Assembly: GCF_017874425.1 (NCBI RefSeq)
Contig: NZ_JAGGLL010000012.1
Span: 57,728-121,727 of the forward strand
Origin: Clostridium punense
GTDB lineage: Bacteria; Bacillota; Clostridia; Clostridiales; Clostridiaceae
Direction of reading: 5' to 3'
Length of the DNA stretch: 64,000 nucleotides
Below are positions 8,068 through 16,596 of this stretch, piece by piece (position 1 is the stretch's first letter; each line of letters starts with the position of its first letter). A model generated the notes under the pieces. It did no database searches, was not told the origin of the DNA, and was given only the letters and a program-made list of their open reading frames with translations. Both the position numbers and the translations under genes were made by a program.

Positions 8068-8110
8068 AAAAGTGGCTATCTCAAAATTTTATTTTGAGAT
8101 AGCCACTTTT
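8068..8110 (-). terminator. terminator of the phzF-like gene
   Basis: AAAAGTGGCTATCTCAAAA (8068-8086) pairs with TTTTGAGATAGCCACTTTT (8092-8110) around a five-base loop. The 19-bp stem is perfect and ends in T runs on both strands, so it can act in either direction. Confidence 0.85.
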
Positions 8111-8159
8111 TATGCTTTTGTATTTATTATATCTTAGTATACTCTTACATTTCTAAAGA

Positions 8160-9050
8160 TTAATCTACATACAATTCCCCTTTTGACATAATCTTGCCTG
8201 TTCCACCTATAATCACTTTAATATCCTCATTTATTCTACTAGCATGAACTTCTATTGTGCAAGGCATACCTACAATAACTCCTTGTTCAGCTTTTACTAC
8301 TGTGTCATTATCATTCTTAAACTTATTTTTTAAAAGATAAGCTCCTAATGCAGCATTTCCGATTCCACACCCAGGATCTTCAATGCCCTCTCTTGGACAT
8401 ATATTTCTTGTGTGTATATCCAAGTTTTTGTTATATGTGTCAAAAGTAAAAACTTGAGCTTCACTAACACCATATTTATTACATATGCCTTTTAATCCTT
8501 TATTTCTTTTTACTCTCATCAAAACTTCTAAAGACGTTACGGGTACTACTAAATGCCCAAGCCCTGTATCAACTGGTTGAACTGGTAAGTCTGTCATTAA
8601 TTCCTCTAGCTTTATTCCTAATACCTCAGCAACTTCTCTTCTCTGCTTAACAATATCATAAAATATTGGGGCTTTACTTTCCATTATTACAGAGAGTTTA
8701 TTATTTTTATTTTCTACTTTTACTTTTTTATTTCCAGCTTTTGTCTTTATTGTAAAACTACTCTTCAAAAGAGGGTTTATGATCTTTGCATTTTCTAAAG
8801 CTACAAATGCAGCTACTGTAGGATGTCCAGCAATATCTACTTCCTTGCTTGGAGTAAAATATCTCAGTTCAAAGTCAGCTTCACTATCTCCACTTTTCAC
8901 AAATACAGTTTCCACTAAGTTTAACTGCTTGGCTATAGCTTGCATAGTGCACTCTGCTAAGTCTTCACTTTTGAGAAATATGGCTGCTGGATTACCTTCA
9001 AAGGCTCTTTCTCCAAAACTATTAACAACATAATAAAATTTACTCTTCAT
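8160..9050 (-). CDS. PhzF-family isomerase/epimerase-like protein
   Basis: The 296-residue protein has the two-lobed PhzF fold signatures: the N-terminal substrate loop FEGNPAAIF, the catalytic glutamate in LNLVETVFV, DIAGHPTVAAF, and DPGCGIGNAALGAYL in the second lobe. PhzF of Pseudomonas isomerises dihydrohydroxyanthranilate, but most bacterial relatives are not linked to phenazines and their substrates are unknown. No phenazine genes are nearby. A GGAGATTTTATA site precedes the start. The gene has its own strong terminator. Confidence 0.9.
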   Translation of the reverse strand: MKSKFYYVVNSFGERAFEGNPAAIFLKSEDLAECTMQAIAKQLNLVETVFVKSGDSEADFELRYFTPSKEVDIAGHPTVAAFVALENAKIINPLLKSSFTIKTKAGNKKVKVENKNNKLSVIMESKAPIFYDIVKQRREVAEVLGIKLEELMTDLPVQPVDTGLGHLVVPVTSLEVLMRVKRNKGLKGICNKYGVSEAQVFTFDTYNKNLDIHTRNICPREGIEDPGCGIGNAALGAYLLKNKFKNDNDTVVKAEQGVIVGMPCTIEVHASRINEDIKVIIGGTGKIMSKGELYVD

Positions 9051-9157
9051 TATAAAATCTCCATTAATTATATTTTATTATAAGTTTAAACAATCTTTTT
9101 AATCTCTTCATATTAAACTCGCATTATAAAATAATTTCCACAATTACCTTTTAACTA

Positions 9158-9193
9158 TATTAGATATTAGTCAGTAAAAACGAATATCTAATA
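9158..9193 (-). terminator. hairpin after the MBL-fold gene
   Basis: TATTAGATATT (9158-9168) and AATATCTAATA (9183-9193) pair perfectly. It lies 37 bases past the minus-strand MBL gene stop (9230). The stem is entirely AT-rich, so the call is moderate. Confidence 0.5.
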
Positions 9194-9229
9194 TGACTGC
9201 TTTTCTTATACATTGTATTGCATCTTTTA

Positions 9230-10054
9230 CTATATCTCTACAACCATCCCTGTTTTTACTTCGTCTAAAGTTTCTACATTTTTTCTTAAGTGATTGTAGG
9301 CTTCTTCTCCTGTGCAATGACAAGTATAATATTTATCAACACCACTATTATTTAAACTATCTGCAAGTTCCTGAAAGTAAGCTGTATTCTTAGAACTATT
9401 TACCTTCATCCCCATTAAGTGAAACCCACCGATAACTGTACTGATTTTTGTATTTGCAACAGTTTTAGCCTTTTCTATAATATTTACAATACCTCTATGA
9501 GAACACCCGCAAAATAAACTATACTTATTATTTTCATTAATTAAAAGGTTTATTTCATGGGCAAAGTCGTCCCTCTTTATTGTACCATCACTATACTTTT
9601 TCAATAATCTATCATTGCCTTTGGGTAAAAGCTTATTACCCTCAATATTATTAAATACAATTAATTCATCATCAACTGAAACTACTCCGTCCACAAACTC
9701 AAATCTATCACTTATTAGCTCTTTCTTTAAACCTATATTAAACTTAATTATTCCTAATAGTTTCGTTAAGTAATCATCAAAGGCTCCCTTACCTACATAA
9801 ATCTTTGCCCTAGAATTTATCCTTAGAAATGCTTCTAGCCCTCCACCATGGTCATTGTGACCGTGAGATATTATTGCAATATCAACATCCTCCAAATTAA
9901 CTCCTAATTTTGAGGCATTATAAACAAAAGAATCATCTGTACCAGTATCAAAAAGTATTTTGTGGTTCTTTGTTTCTATATATAGTGATAACCCATGACT
10001 ACTCTTATATTCCTTTGATATACTTCTATTTTCAAATAATGTGATAACCTTCAT
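9230..10054 (-). CDS. MBL-fold metallohydrolase
   Basis: From the ATG at 10054 (GGGAGAGG site just upstream; the frame also has a GTG at 10066) the protein has 274 residues. The metal site HGHNDHGGGLE is the HxHxDH motif of the metallo-beta-lactamase fold, with further ligands likely at GCSHRG and near GGFHLMG. Overall it resembles the archaeal and clostridial proteins annotated as dihydropterin-aminobenzene phosphate synthase-like MBL hydrolases. The actual reaction is unknown. The gene is monocistronic in a run of minus-strand single genes. Confidence 0.85.
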   Translation of the reverse strand: MKVITLFENRSISKEYKSSHGLSLYIETKNHKILFDTGTDDSFVYNASKLGVNLEDVDIAIISHGHNDHGGGLEAFLRINSRAKIYVGKGAFDDYLTKLLGIIKFNIGLKKELISDRFEFVDGVVSVDDELIVFNNIEGNKLLPKGNDRLLKKYSDGTIKRDDFAHEINLLINENNKYSLFCGCSHRGIVNIIEKAKTVANTKISTVIGGFHLMGMKVNSSKNTAYFQELADSLNNSGVDKYYTCHCTGEEAYNHLRKNVETLDEVKTGMVVEI

Positions 10055-10207
10055 AACCTCTCCCACTTCCCCTTATTATTTTCTATTTACCAATTTAATC
10101 ATATTCTATTATGACAATTACTTTTTAAGTAGTTCTTCTGACATTGGCATACTCAATATATTGTTCATTTGAAATATCTAGTTATAATAAATTCAAAACC
10201 CTAATTG

Positions 10208-10663
10208 TTATACAACCTTATAAACTAATCTTGGAATTACACGTCCTTTAATCACAAGAGATTCTACTTCACCTTGAAGCTTTGCTCCCATTTTCATATA
10301 AAAATCTTTCGCCTGTGGGCTTGTGACTATTTCAAATTCCTTTATACTTAATTTTTTACATATATCTATTGCATGATCCCACAATAATCGACCATAACCT
10401 TTACCTATATACTTTGGTTCAATAAAAAAGTATTCCAGGGAGCTTTCTTTTTCACCAACTAAAATTCCATAAAATCCAATTATTTCTTCATTTTCTTTAA
10501 TAATATAGGTTGAGCTATTCTTTATAAATTCCTGATCTACCTTGTAAGTTTCCTTAAATCTGTCCATATAATTACAATCATATCCCCAATATGCTTCAGA
10601 CTTAATAGCTAAATTTGTAAGTTTCTCACAATCCCGGGAAGATGCTGGATATATACTAATCAT
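10208..10663 (-). CDS. GNAT-family N-acetyltransferase
   Basis: The 151-residue protein is a single GNAT domain. The acetyl-CoA pyrophosphate loop is visible as IGKGYGRLLW, preceded by the beta-4 strand SSLEYFFIEPKY. Residues PQAKDFYMKMGAK fit the terminal GNAT strand. The ribosome site GAGGTGAAAAA is good. The acceptor substrate (protein, antibiotic or metabolite) cannot be told. It lies 51 bases upstream of nothing obvious in its pathway; the next genes are the HD/HIT pair. Confidence 0.85.
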   Translation of the reverse strand: MISIYPASSRDCEKLTNLAIKSEAYWGYDCNYMDRFKETYKVDQEFIKNSSTYIIKENEEIIGFYGILVGEKESSLEYFFIEPKYIGKGYGRLLWDHAIDICKKLSIKEFEIVTSPQAKDFYMKMGAKLQGEVESLVIKGRVIPRLVYKVV

Positions 10664-10714
10664 TTTTTCACCTCATAAATTCTACTTTACTGTATAAGAT
10701 AATGAGTTTTTTTG

Positions 10715-11341
10715 TTATCTTATATCACTAAGCTTTAAGCTTAAACTATTATAGGCATCAACAAGCCAAGGATGTACTACTTTCAAGTTTGATTTATTAT
10801 CCATAAGATACTTTATATAGGCATATGCTCCATGCTCTAAGGATATATTTAGTCCGTTGACTACATCTTCTAAGTATGGTGGCCCCCCTTTTTGATCCCA
10901 TTTAACTTTATCAGCAACAAATAATAATAAATCTAATTGTTTGTATTCCTTCTTTAAGGTTGTATGGCAACCAATTGCACTTAATATGTCCTCATTGCTA
11001 ATGTTCCATATTTCTTTAGCCATAACTTGAGAAATTTTTTGATGAAGAATTAAAGGAAACTCTTCCTCCTCTTTTAACACTTGAATACCTAATAAATTTG
11101 ATATTTCTAATCGCTGCTGAAATGGAAATATAGCACTAATGTCATGTAGAAGACCTGCTATTTCAGCAGCCTCTTCATTTATTCCAAATTTATTGGCTAG
11201 AGTCTTGCATTCTTCTGCTACTGACTTAGAGTGCTCTGCTACAACTTGTCTATTATGAAGTATTAGTAAGTTATAAGTGTCCTTATGCAAATCATCAGTA
11301 AATATAAATCCATCAAGTGACCTTTTAAAAACTTCTTTCAT
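10715..11341 (-). CDS. YqeK-like HD-domain phosphohydrolase
   Basis: The 208-residue protein shows the HD-domain pattern of the YqeK group. HSKSVAEECK supplies the first His, AGLLHDIS the HD pair, ILHQKISQVMAK a further His, and GCHTTLKKEYKQLDLLLFVADKV the terminal H and D region. YqeK enzymes cleave diadenosine tetraphosphate (Ap4A) symmetrically. The gene begins five bases after the HIT-protein stop, so the two are probably cotranscribed. The pairing of two possible dinucleotide-polyphosphate hydrolases supports a role in Ap4A or related nucleotide turnover, which is inference. Confidence 0.8.
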   Translation of the reverse strand: MKEVFKRSLDGFIFTDDLHKDTYNLLILHNRQVVAEHSKSVAEECKTLANKFGINEEAAEIAGLLHDISAIFPFQQRLEISNLLGIQVLKEEEEFPLILHQKISQVMAKEIWNISNEDILSAIGCHTTLKKEYKQLDLLLFVADKVKWDQKGGPPYLEDVVNGLNISLEHGAYAYIKYLMDNKSNLKVVHPWLVDAYNSLSLKLSDIR

Positions 11342-11346
11342 TATAA

Positions 11347-11841
11347 TTACTTCAACTCCTTTAATCCTTGGCGTAATTTATCTATTGCCTGGATTACTTT
11401 ACTCATATTTTCCTCAGTATTTAAATTATTTCTAGCATATAGCAGTACTGGTCTTAATGACTCTACTGAATGTCCAAATTCATACATCCACTCATATCTA
11501 GGAACCATCCATAAGTGAAAATGATGAGTAGTATCTTCATTATAAAAATAGTAAACTTTTTCTATACCTAAAGTCTTCCTCTGTACTTCCCTAATCTTAT
11601 GTACCAATTCAATATACTCATGCATCTCTCCAACGGTTAGTTCATCCATGCAATAAAAATGTCTCTTAGATGCTAAGATTACTAAACCTGGTATTGGGTA
11701 AGCTACATCCTGATGCACATGAAAATGTTCAGTTTCTTTAATGACTCCGCCTGTAGGCTCAACTAAGCCACTCGTAATTGCACAACTTAAACATTGAACT
11801 TCTACTCTTCTTCCATCAGCTAAAGTTATTAATCTCCCCAC
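11347..11841 (-). CDS. HIT-like domain protein
   Basis: The 164-residue protein has a HIT-like active-site stretch, THHFHLWMVPRYEW, close to the canonical HxHxH motif, in a HIT-sized fold. The N-terminal CLSCAI and the PIPGLVILASKRH strand are typical. HIT proteins hydrolyse or transfer nucleotides, for example Ap4A or adenylated substrates. The start is a GTG at 11841 with GGTGATATA upstream. It is the first gene of a pair with the YqeK-like HD protein. Confidence 0.8.
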   Translation of the reverse strand: MGRLITLADGRRVEVQCLSCAITSGLVEPTGGVIKETEHFHVHQDVAYPIPGLVILASKRHFYCMDELTVGEMHEYIELVHKIREVQRKTLGIEKVYYFYNEDTTHHFHLWMVPRYEWMYEFGHSVESLRPVLLYARNNLNTEENMSKVIQAIDKLRQGLKELK

Positions 11842-12345
11842 TATATCACCATTCCTAATTAAAAATTGCTTTATTGTCTTTGTTTTATAAGTTAAATTAT
11901 TATACTGCTTTTATATCAACTAGTGCCTACTAGTTTCATAACAAATTCTTATTTACTATATTTATATTATAAGTTACATTTTTACATAAAACTATATAAG
12001 ACGTATAATTAACTCTTTGCTTAATTACCTTCCTGATTTAATAAATAGGTATTCATAACGAATTTTTATAAGATAACTTTTTGGTATTGATTATTTCTTT
12101 AAAGCTAGACAATTATTTTATATAAATGATATGAATATTACCTATTACAGTATTTATTGACAAAACTTAATTAAGCTTCTCAATAGAACATGAAGCTTAA
12201 AGTAAAGATTTGACCTTGTAAAATATCTTTTTTAAAGTATTTGTGAATTATATGGTAATATATGTTATAATTTATTATTGAATATTTTAAATATTTAGTT
12301 AAATATATAGTATATTTTGGTACTAATTTTAGGGGGAAGAAAATA
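11842..12345. other. divergent promoter region
   Basis: This AT-rich gap of 504 bases separates the minus-strand HIT/HD pair from a plus-strand GNAT gene. The best promoter-like site is an extended -10, TGTTATAAT (12263-12271), about 75 bases before the GNAT start. I see no gene or repeat in the rest. Confidence 0.5.
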
Positions 12346-12885
12346 ATGCAAGTACAATTTGAAGAATTTACAAATGAAATTGATGATCTGATAAACTTTT
12401 TAACATCAGATACTTGGGAATTCCATGGGACACCGAATCCGAACCCAGACAGAATTCGAGTCAGCTACGAAAATCAGTATTACTCTAGTGATGATGCTAA
12501 AACCTTTTGGGTTGTTTCAGATTCAGATGCAAAGGTGGGGATGATTAGGGTTTATGACTTAGAAGATGGTAACCCATTATTTGATATAAGAGTTTCCAGT
12601 AAATACAAAGGTATGGGGGTAGGTACAAATACAGTAAAGTGGCTTGTTGATTATATATTTACAAATTATCCCGATAAAGAAAGAGTAGAAGCAACTACTA
12701 GACAAGATAACTATGCTATGAGATGTGTATTTCATAAATGTGGATTTGTGAAAGAAGCTCACTATAGAAGAGGTTGGGAATGCAGTGATGGCACCATATA
12801 TGATGCAATTGGATATGGAATCACAAAAGAAGATTGGCAAAAGGGTCAAACTACTCCAGTAAATTGGAACGATTTTAAATTTTAG
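12346..12885 (+). CDS. GNAT-family N-acetyltransferase
   Basis: The 179-residue protein has the GNAT core with the acetyl-CoA loop KGMGVGTNTVKWL and the terminal part YAMRCVFHKCGFVKE, typical of RimJ-like acetyltransferases. The N-terminus is acidic. The ribosome site is AGGGGGAAGAAAATA. Flanked by a long gap and by a hairpin at 12923-12946, it is a single-gene unit. The substrate is unknown. Confidence 0.85.
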   Translation: MQVQFEEFTNEIDDLINFLTSDTWEFHGTPNPNPDRIRVSYENQYYSSDDAKTFWVVSDSDAKVGMIRVYDLEDGNPLFDIRVSSKYKGMGVGTNTVKWLVDYIFTNYPDKERVEATTRQDNYAMRCVFHKCGFVKEAHYRRGWECSDGTIYDAIGYGITKEDWQKGQTTPVNWNDFKF

Positions 12886-12922
12886 CTATATAAATAAACC
12901 TATATAGTAAAAAAAGTATAAC

Positions 12923-12946
12923 AATGGAGGCTCTATAGCCTCCATT
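12923..12946 (+). terminator. hairpin after the GNAT gene
   Basis: AATGGAGGCT (12923-12932) pairs perfectly with AGCCTCCATT (12937-12946) around a four-base loop, 38 bases after the stop. A run of A precedes the stem and only AACTTTCC follows, so it could serve either strand. Confidence 0.7.
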
Positions 12947-13053
12947 AACTTTCCTATAATACTTACAGCTTTTGCAATAGATTATATATTTTAATTTATC
13001 CTTAACCTAAAACAAGTCTATATATTGCTAGTCCTAATACTTGTGGGAAAAAA

Positions 13054-13515
13054 CTAGTTATTTTTAGTAACCTCTAAGTACCTATTAATAACACGTTTAT
13101 GTCTTTCTAAAGTATTATCTGGAATATGATTTATATCGAAAAAGCCACATTCAAGAGTTTCAATTCCGTCAGCTTTCAGATAGCCACTAAAATTCTTTGT
13201 GTAATAGGCAACTAGCACTACATAATATTCGTCCCCGTTTTTTAGCCTTACAAAATTATCACTTCCTGAGAAAACATCAACCAATTTTAAATTCTCTATA
13301 ACTAACCCTGTCTCTTCAAATATTTCTCTTTTACCAGCATCTTCTGTTGACTCTCCAAGTTCAATTTGTCCTCCTGGCAATCCCCATGCTCCAAAGGGCT
13401 CACTCCTTTTTTGCAGTAATATTTCACCAGTCTCATTAACAACTACAACAGTTGTAGCAACAAAATTCACAGGTCTAGTGCCAATTATTCCTCTCAATTC
13501 TTCAACGTATCCCAT
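13054..13515 (-). CDS. Nudix hydrolase
   Basis: The 153-residue protein carries a complete Nudix box: G at GGQIELGE, then REIFEETGL, matching GX5EX7REUXEEXGU. Such enzymes hydrolyse nucleoside diphosphates linked to another group, with Mg2+ bound by the box glutamates. The strand WGLPGGQIELGES is typical of small housecleaning members. The specific substrate is unknown. The ribosome site GGAGGAATAACG is strong. Confidence 0.9.
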   Translation of the reverse strand: MGYVEELRGIIGTRPVNFVATTVVVVNETGEILLQKRSEPFGAWGLPGGQIELGESTEDAGKREIFEETGLVIENLKLVDVFSGSDNFVRLKNGDEYYVVLVAYYTKNFSGYLKADGIETLECGFFDINHIPDNTLERHKRVINRYLEVTKNN

Positions 13516-13694
13516 CGTTATTCCTCCGTATTGTTATATTGTTATAAGCCAATAACTTTTCAATTTCCTAACTCCACTTATCATTTATTAAGTTGGTATT
13601 TCTAATATCTTCAATTCACTTTCTAATTCTCTACTACCCTTAAACCCTATAGCAAATCAAAATGGTTACTATTTACTCTTACTATCTAAACTTT

Positions 13695-13940
13695 CTATAA
13701 GAGTTCACCTAATATTACTACTCTACCACCATCTGGACACTTTGCTTGAAATTTAGTTGCTTTACTATTACCATAGTCTAAAGTTCCACCGTTTAATAAA
13801 ACATAAATACTTGGGTAAATGCTATTCCATAGTTCATGACATATTGGTGCACAAATATCCTCAACTATATATAAATCATCTTTTTTATGATATCCACATC
13901 TACATTTGCTTTCTATAATTGTTAACTTAACTTTCGGCAT
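13695..13940 (-). CDS. TIGR04076-family small protein
   Basis: This 81-residue protein matches the TIGR04076 pattern as I remember it: an N-terminal beta strand VKLTIIESKCRCGYHKKDD, then CHELWNSIYPSIYVLLNGG, and the end KCPDGGRVVILGE. Cysteines at CRCGY and near CAPICHE and KCPDG could bind metal. Function is unknown. It lies 15 bases downstream of the phosphoesterase gene and is probably cotranscribed with it. An AGGTGATGATAAG site precedes the start. Confidence 0.8.
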   Translation of the reverse strand: MPKVKLTIIESKCRCGYHKKDDLYIVEDICAPICHELWNSIYPSIYVLLNGGTLDYGNSKATKFQAKCPDGGRVVILGELL

Positions 13941-13955
13941 CTTATCATCACCTGC

Positions 13956-14729
13956 TTACTTTCTAAGATGTGCTGCACCTATGTAGTTATGTGCTGTTAA
14001 TATAGTTGTAACTATATCTGTAGCCCAATTATAATATTTCTCAAAGTACCCTTTTTCCTCAAAACCTTTCACCAACTTCAATCTATCATAGTCAACGTAC
14101 TGCCTAGTTGTAGTAATACTTCCTTTAGAAACACCTAAGATAATATACTGCGCTCTTGAATCTCCATTAAATGGCATACCTGCAGAGCTTGGACATATAA
14201 ATCTTTTGCCTTTTACCTCTTCATCCATAAACAAATGATAATGGCCAAAAATGCAAACATCACTGTCCATGAGCTTTGCAATTTCTTCAAGGCCTTTTAT
14301 ATTAGGCTGATTTCTCTCTTTTCGTAACTCATCAACTGATATGAACATTTCAATCTCTGATGGATTATGGCATAACTTTATTTTCATTCCTTCCTCTTCA
14401 ACTAAGATACTTTTTGGAAGAGACTTAATAAAATTCACTCTGTTGTTCCCTAAATCTTTATATATTTGTTTATTTACTGGATATATCCATTCAGCATCTT
14501 CCTCAATTGGAGTTATTAATTCATCAATATTACCAGATATGATTAGGTGCTTTTTATTATCCTTTGATAGACTCATCAACAAATCCACAGTTTCATTGGA
14601 TCCGTAACCTCCAAAAGCATAATCACCTAAAAAGAAAATCTTATCTACTTCCTTAGTTCTTATATCTTTTAGAATTGCTTCAAAAGCAATATGATTACTG
14701 TGTATATCAGAAACTACAGCTATCCTCAT
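13956..14729 (-). CDS. calcineurin-like metallophosphoesterase
   Basis: From the ATG at 14729, which has AGGAGTTTTT just upstream, the protein has 257 residues; the open frame extends to 14765 without a better site. The metal-binding motifs are DIHSNH, GDYAFGG, GNIDE and GHYHLFM, as in the YfcE/MPE family of phosphodiesterases. PSSAGMPFNGDSRAQY is the typical C-terminal segment. The substrate is unknown. It is followed closely by the TIGR04076 gene. Confidence 0.9.
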   Translation of the reverse strand: MRIAVVSDIHSNHIAFEAILKDIRTKEVDKIFFLGDYAFGGYGSNETVDLLMSLSKDNKKHLIISGNIDELITPIEEDAEWIYPVNKQIYKDLGNNRVNFIKSLPKSILVEEEGMKIKLCHNPSEIEMFISVDELRKERNQPNIKGLEEIAKLMDSDVCIFGHYHLFMDEEVKGKRFICPSSAGMPFNGDSRAQYIILGVSKGSITTTRQYVDYDRLKLVKGFEEKGYFEKYYNWATDIVTTILTAHNYIGAAHLRK

Positions 14730-14781
14730 AAAAACTCCTCCATAGCTTAATATATTGAAACTCATTTAAAGTCAAACTTAT

Positions 14782-14958
14782 TTATTCCCAATTATTTACA
14801 ATAGATACTTTCCTATTTGTAGCATCAAGTTCAATGATTGCACCTATTGGTAAGGTCATCATTGGATGTGTGTGACAACAATCAAACTGTGCAATAAAAG
14901 GCAACTTTTTATCACTGCTGAACTTGTACCCAAATATGAATGGTTTCAGAAACCATCA
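14782..14958 (-). pseudogene. C-terminal remnant of an S66 (LD-carboxypeptidase/MccF-like) peptidase
   Basis: The minus strand has an open frame without a start that ends at TAA 14782-14784. Its translation includes FIFGYKFSSDKKLPF, then CHTHPMMTLPIGAIIELD, which matches the C-terminal end of S66 serine peptidases, where the catalytic His lies in a GHT/HTHP stretch before TLPIG. The rest of the gene is missing, and the frame overlaps the 3' end of the ytrI-like gene in another frame. This looks like the scar of a deletion that fused sequences here. Confidence 0.65.
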
Positions 14959-15379
14959 GTTTACTAACTTTCAACTTATATTCCTTATCTTTTATTTTCA
15001 TAATTCTTTTATCTACAACTTCCCAAAGCATATCTCCATCTAACTTGTTTACTTCTTTACCAATAAATTTATCTAGCTTTTCTTTAATATGCTTTTGCAG
15101 TGTAATTTTAGCTATCTCATCTTCTTCATTTTCTAAAGTAACTTCCACTTCTTTTACAACTAATTTCTTTTTGTTAATAACTTCTTCAAGTTTTTCTAAT
15201 CTGGCATTTTTATCTTCAATTTCTGATTCTAAAGTTTTAATCTTGTGATGATATTGATCTATTCTATAACTAATAAAAGTGCTAAATGATACTATTCCTA
15301 TAAGACCACCTAAAATAAATCCTGTAGCAAGAAAGAAAAAGTACCTATCTTTTTTTACTTTGTCCATAACTGGCCACAT
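14912..15379 (-). CDS. ytrI: sporulation membrane protein YtrI-like
   Basis: The 155-residue protein has one N-terminal membrane helix (about 14-35) followed by a coiled coil (KIKTLESEIEDKNARLEKL) and a basic C-terminal domain. It starts inside the ytrH stop region: the frame opens at 15379, overlapping ytrH by 25 bases, with another ATG at 15367. In Bacillus, ytrH and ytrI are adjacent sporulation genes expressed in the mother cell; the order and overlap support the call. The last residues (HIWVQVQQ) lie at the junction with an S66 remnant, so the natural C-terminus could have been altered. Confidence 0.7.
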   Translation of the reverse strand: MWPVMDKVKKDRYFFFLATGFILGGLIGIVSFSTFISYRIDQYHHKIKTLESEIEDKNARLEKLEEVINKKKLVVKEVEVTLENEEDEIAKITLQKHIKEKLDKFIGKEVNKLDGDMLWEVVDKRIMKIKDKEYKLKVSKLMVSETIHIWVQVQQ

Positions 15380-15693
15380 CTTTCTACTAGCTTCAAGGTG
15401 TAATATCCAAGATTAGCTCCTAATAATGCGGCTAAAACATATGCAATTTGCTTAATCATTAATCGCACTTCACCTTTAAAAACTCCCTCATCTAAAACTT
15501 GAAAGGAGGTGAAGGTACCCCCTAAAGCAGTAGCTATTGCCCATATCTTAACAGAACTTGCAAAGTCCATCATAGTCTTTAATGGTGGATGATTATTTAT
15601 CATTGCTGCAACACCAGCAAAAGTGCATGCACCTAACATAACCCCAAAAGCAATAAAATAGCTATAGAATATATTTGAAATAAAGTTATTCAT
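15355..15693 (-). CDS. ytrH: sporulation membrane protein YtrH
   Basis: The 112-residue protein matches the Spore_YtrH family: the N-terminal helix SYFIAFGVMLGACTFAG, then AAMINNHPPLKTMMDFA, then GGTFTSFQVLDEGVFKGE and a C-terminal helix. It has about three membrane helices. YtrH is needed for efficient sporulation in B. subtilis, and its molecular role is unclear. It overlaps and is probably translationally coupled to the ytrI-like gene, forming a two-gene operon. I would expect mother-cell sigma-E control from the family, but I did not identify a sigma-E promoter. Confidence 0.88.
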   Translation of the reverse strand: MNNFISNIFYSYFIAFGVMLGACTFAGVAAMINNHPPLKTMMDFASSVKIWAIATALGGTFTSFQVLDEGVFKGEVRLMIKQIAYVLAALLGANLGYYTLKLVERCGQLWTK

Positions 15694-15826
15694 ACTTTTT
15701 CCTTTTTTTAAAATTGATTTCTATATAAGCTATGCTTTTTTAAAGTGAAATATGTTTTGTGACGGAAGTCCCCATATATCCTCATAGCCACTTTTGTTTG
15801 CAGCAATATTTTCTTTGGCTTGTAAA

Positions 15827-16574
15827 CTATAAATAATCTAAAGCATCAACTAATTGAAACTCATTATAGTCATTAACTAGGTCTCTGAGAATTTTGCAAT
15901 GATCAGCCCCGTATATTACTAAAATCCTATCATCTTCCTTCGCTATAGCTTGAAGATTACTAAAGATATATATTTCTCCTATACCATTCTACAAGAACCT
16001 TGCTACCACAGTAATTATCTCCAGCACCTATTTGTACAGGACTTAGATATAAATTGCTATGGTCATTGTTGAACTTTTCGTTAGAATTAAGATATCTAAA
16101 AACTTCTATAACCTCATTATTATTTATGATATCATTCATCTGCTCTCCTACTACTTGAACCTTACTCATAAAGTTATTGAGGAATTGCTTATTATTGCTT
16201 TCTGCATAGCCAAGCATTTCTTCAATTGGCAATCCTACCGAATAATCTATTGGATATACTTGTTTATGGTTTAACATTTTCCCTAATCTAAATGCCACTT
16301 GAAAAACTTCGCTACTCTCATCCACTACAGGATTTTCTATAGGGTCTCCATTACAATACATTAAGTAAGCTTCATTTATCTCTGTCTCTTTTTCCTTACT
16401 TAGCTCTACTGCAATTTTATTAGGTTTAAATCTTTCCAGTGCTTCAACTAACTTCATAATTTCAAGTTGTCTTTTGTTTTTGGTCACATCTTCACCTTTA
16501 ATCTTCATTAAATGTTCTCCACATAACCCAAAATGGTATGTGCCTAAAATAAGTATCTTTGCTTTTTCTTCCAT
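15827..16574 (-). pseudogene. DUF5694 protein gene broken by a frameshift in an AT repeat
   Basis: The intact part (15960-16574, 204 residues) begins KAKILILGTYHFG and continues like DUF5694/TraB-like proteins, then stops after RRNIYL. In the next frame the coding sequence goes on through IFSNLQAIAKEDDRILVIYG and ends with LVDALDYL at 15827, which is the usual C-terminus of the family. The break lies in an (AT)4 tract at about 15963-15972. Adding one AT unit restores a 249-residue protein. This is therefore either a recent pseudogene, a slippage-variable gene, or a sequencing error. The ribosome site and start are intact. Function of the family is unknown. Confidence 0.8.
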
Positions 16575-16596
16575 AATTTAACCCCCATAATTACTT

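Noticed and set aside
8160..9050. Part of a phenazine pathway
   Set aside because: Only a PhzF-like gene is present; no other phz genes are nearby, and most PhzF relatives are unrelated to phenazines.
16059..16274. Plus-strand frames opposite the DUF5694 gene and others such as 17303-17737
   Set aside because: They lack ribosome sites and are shadows of the minus-strand genes.
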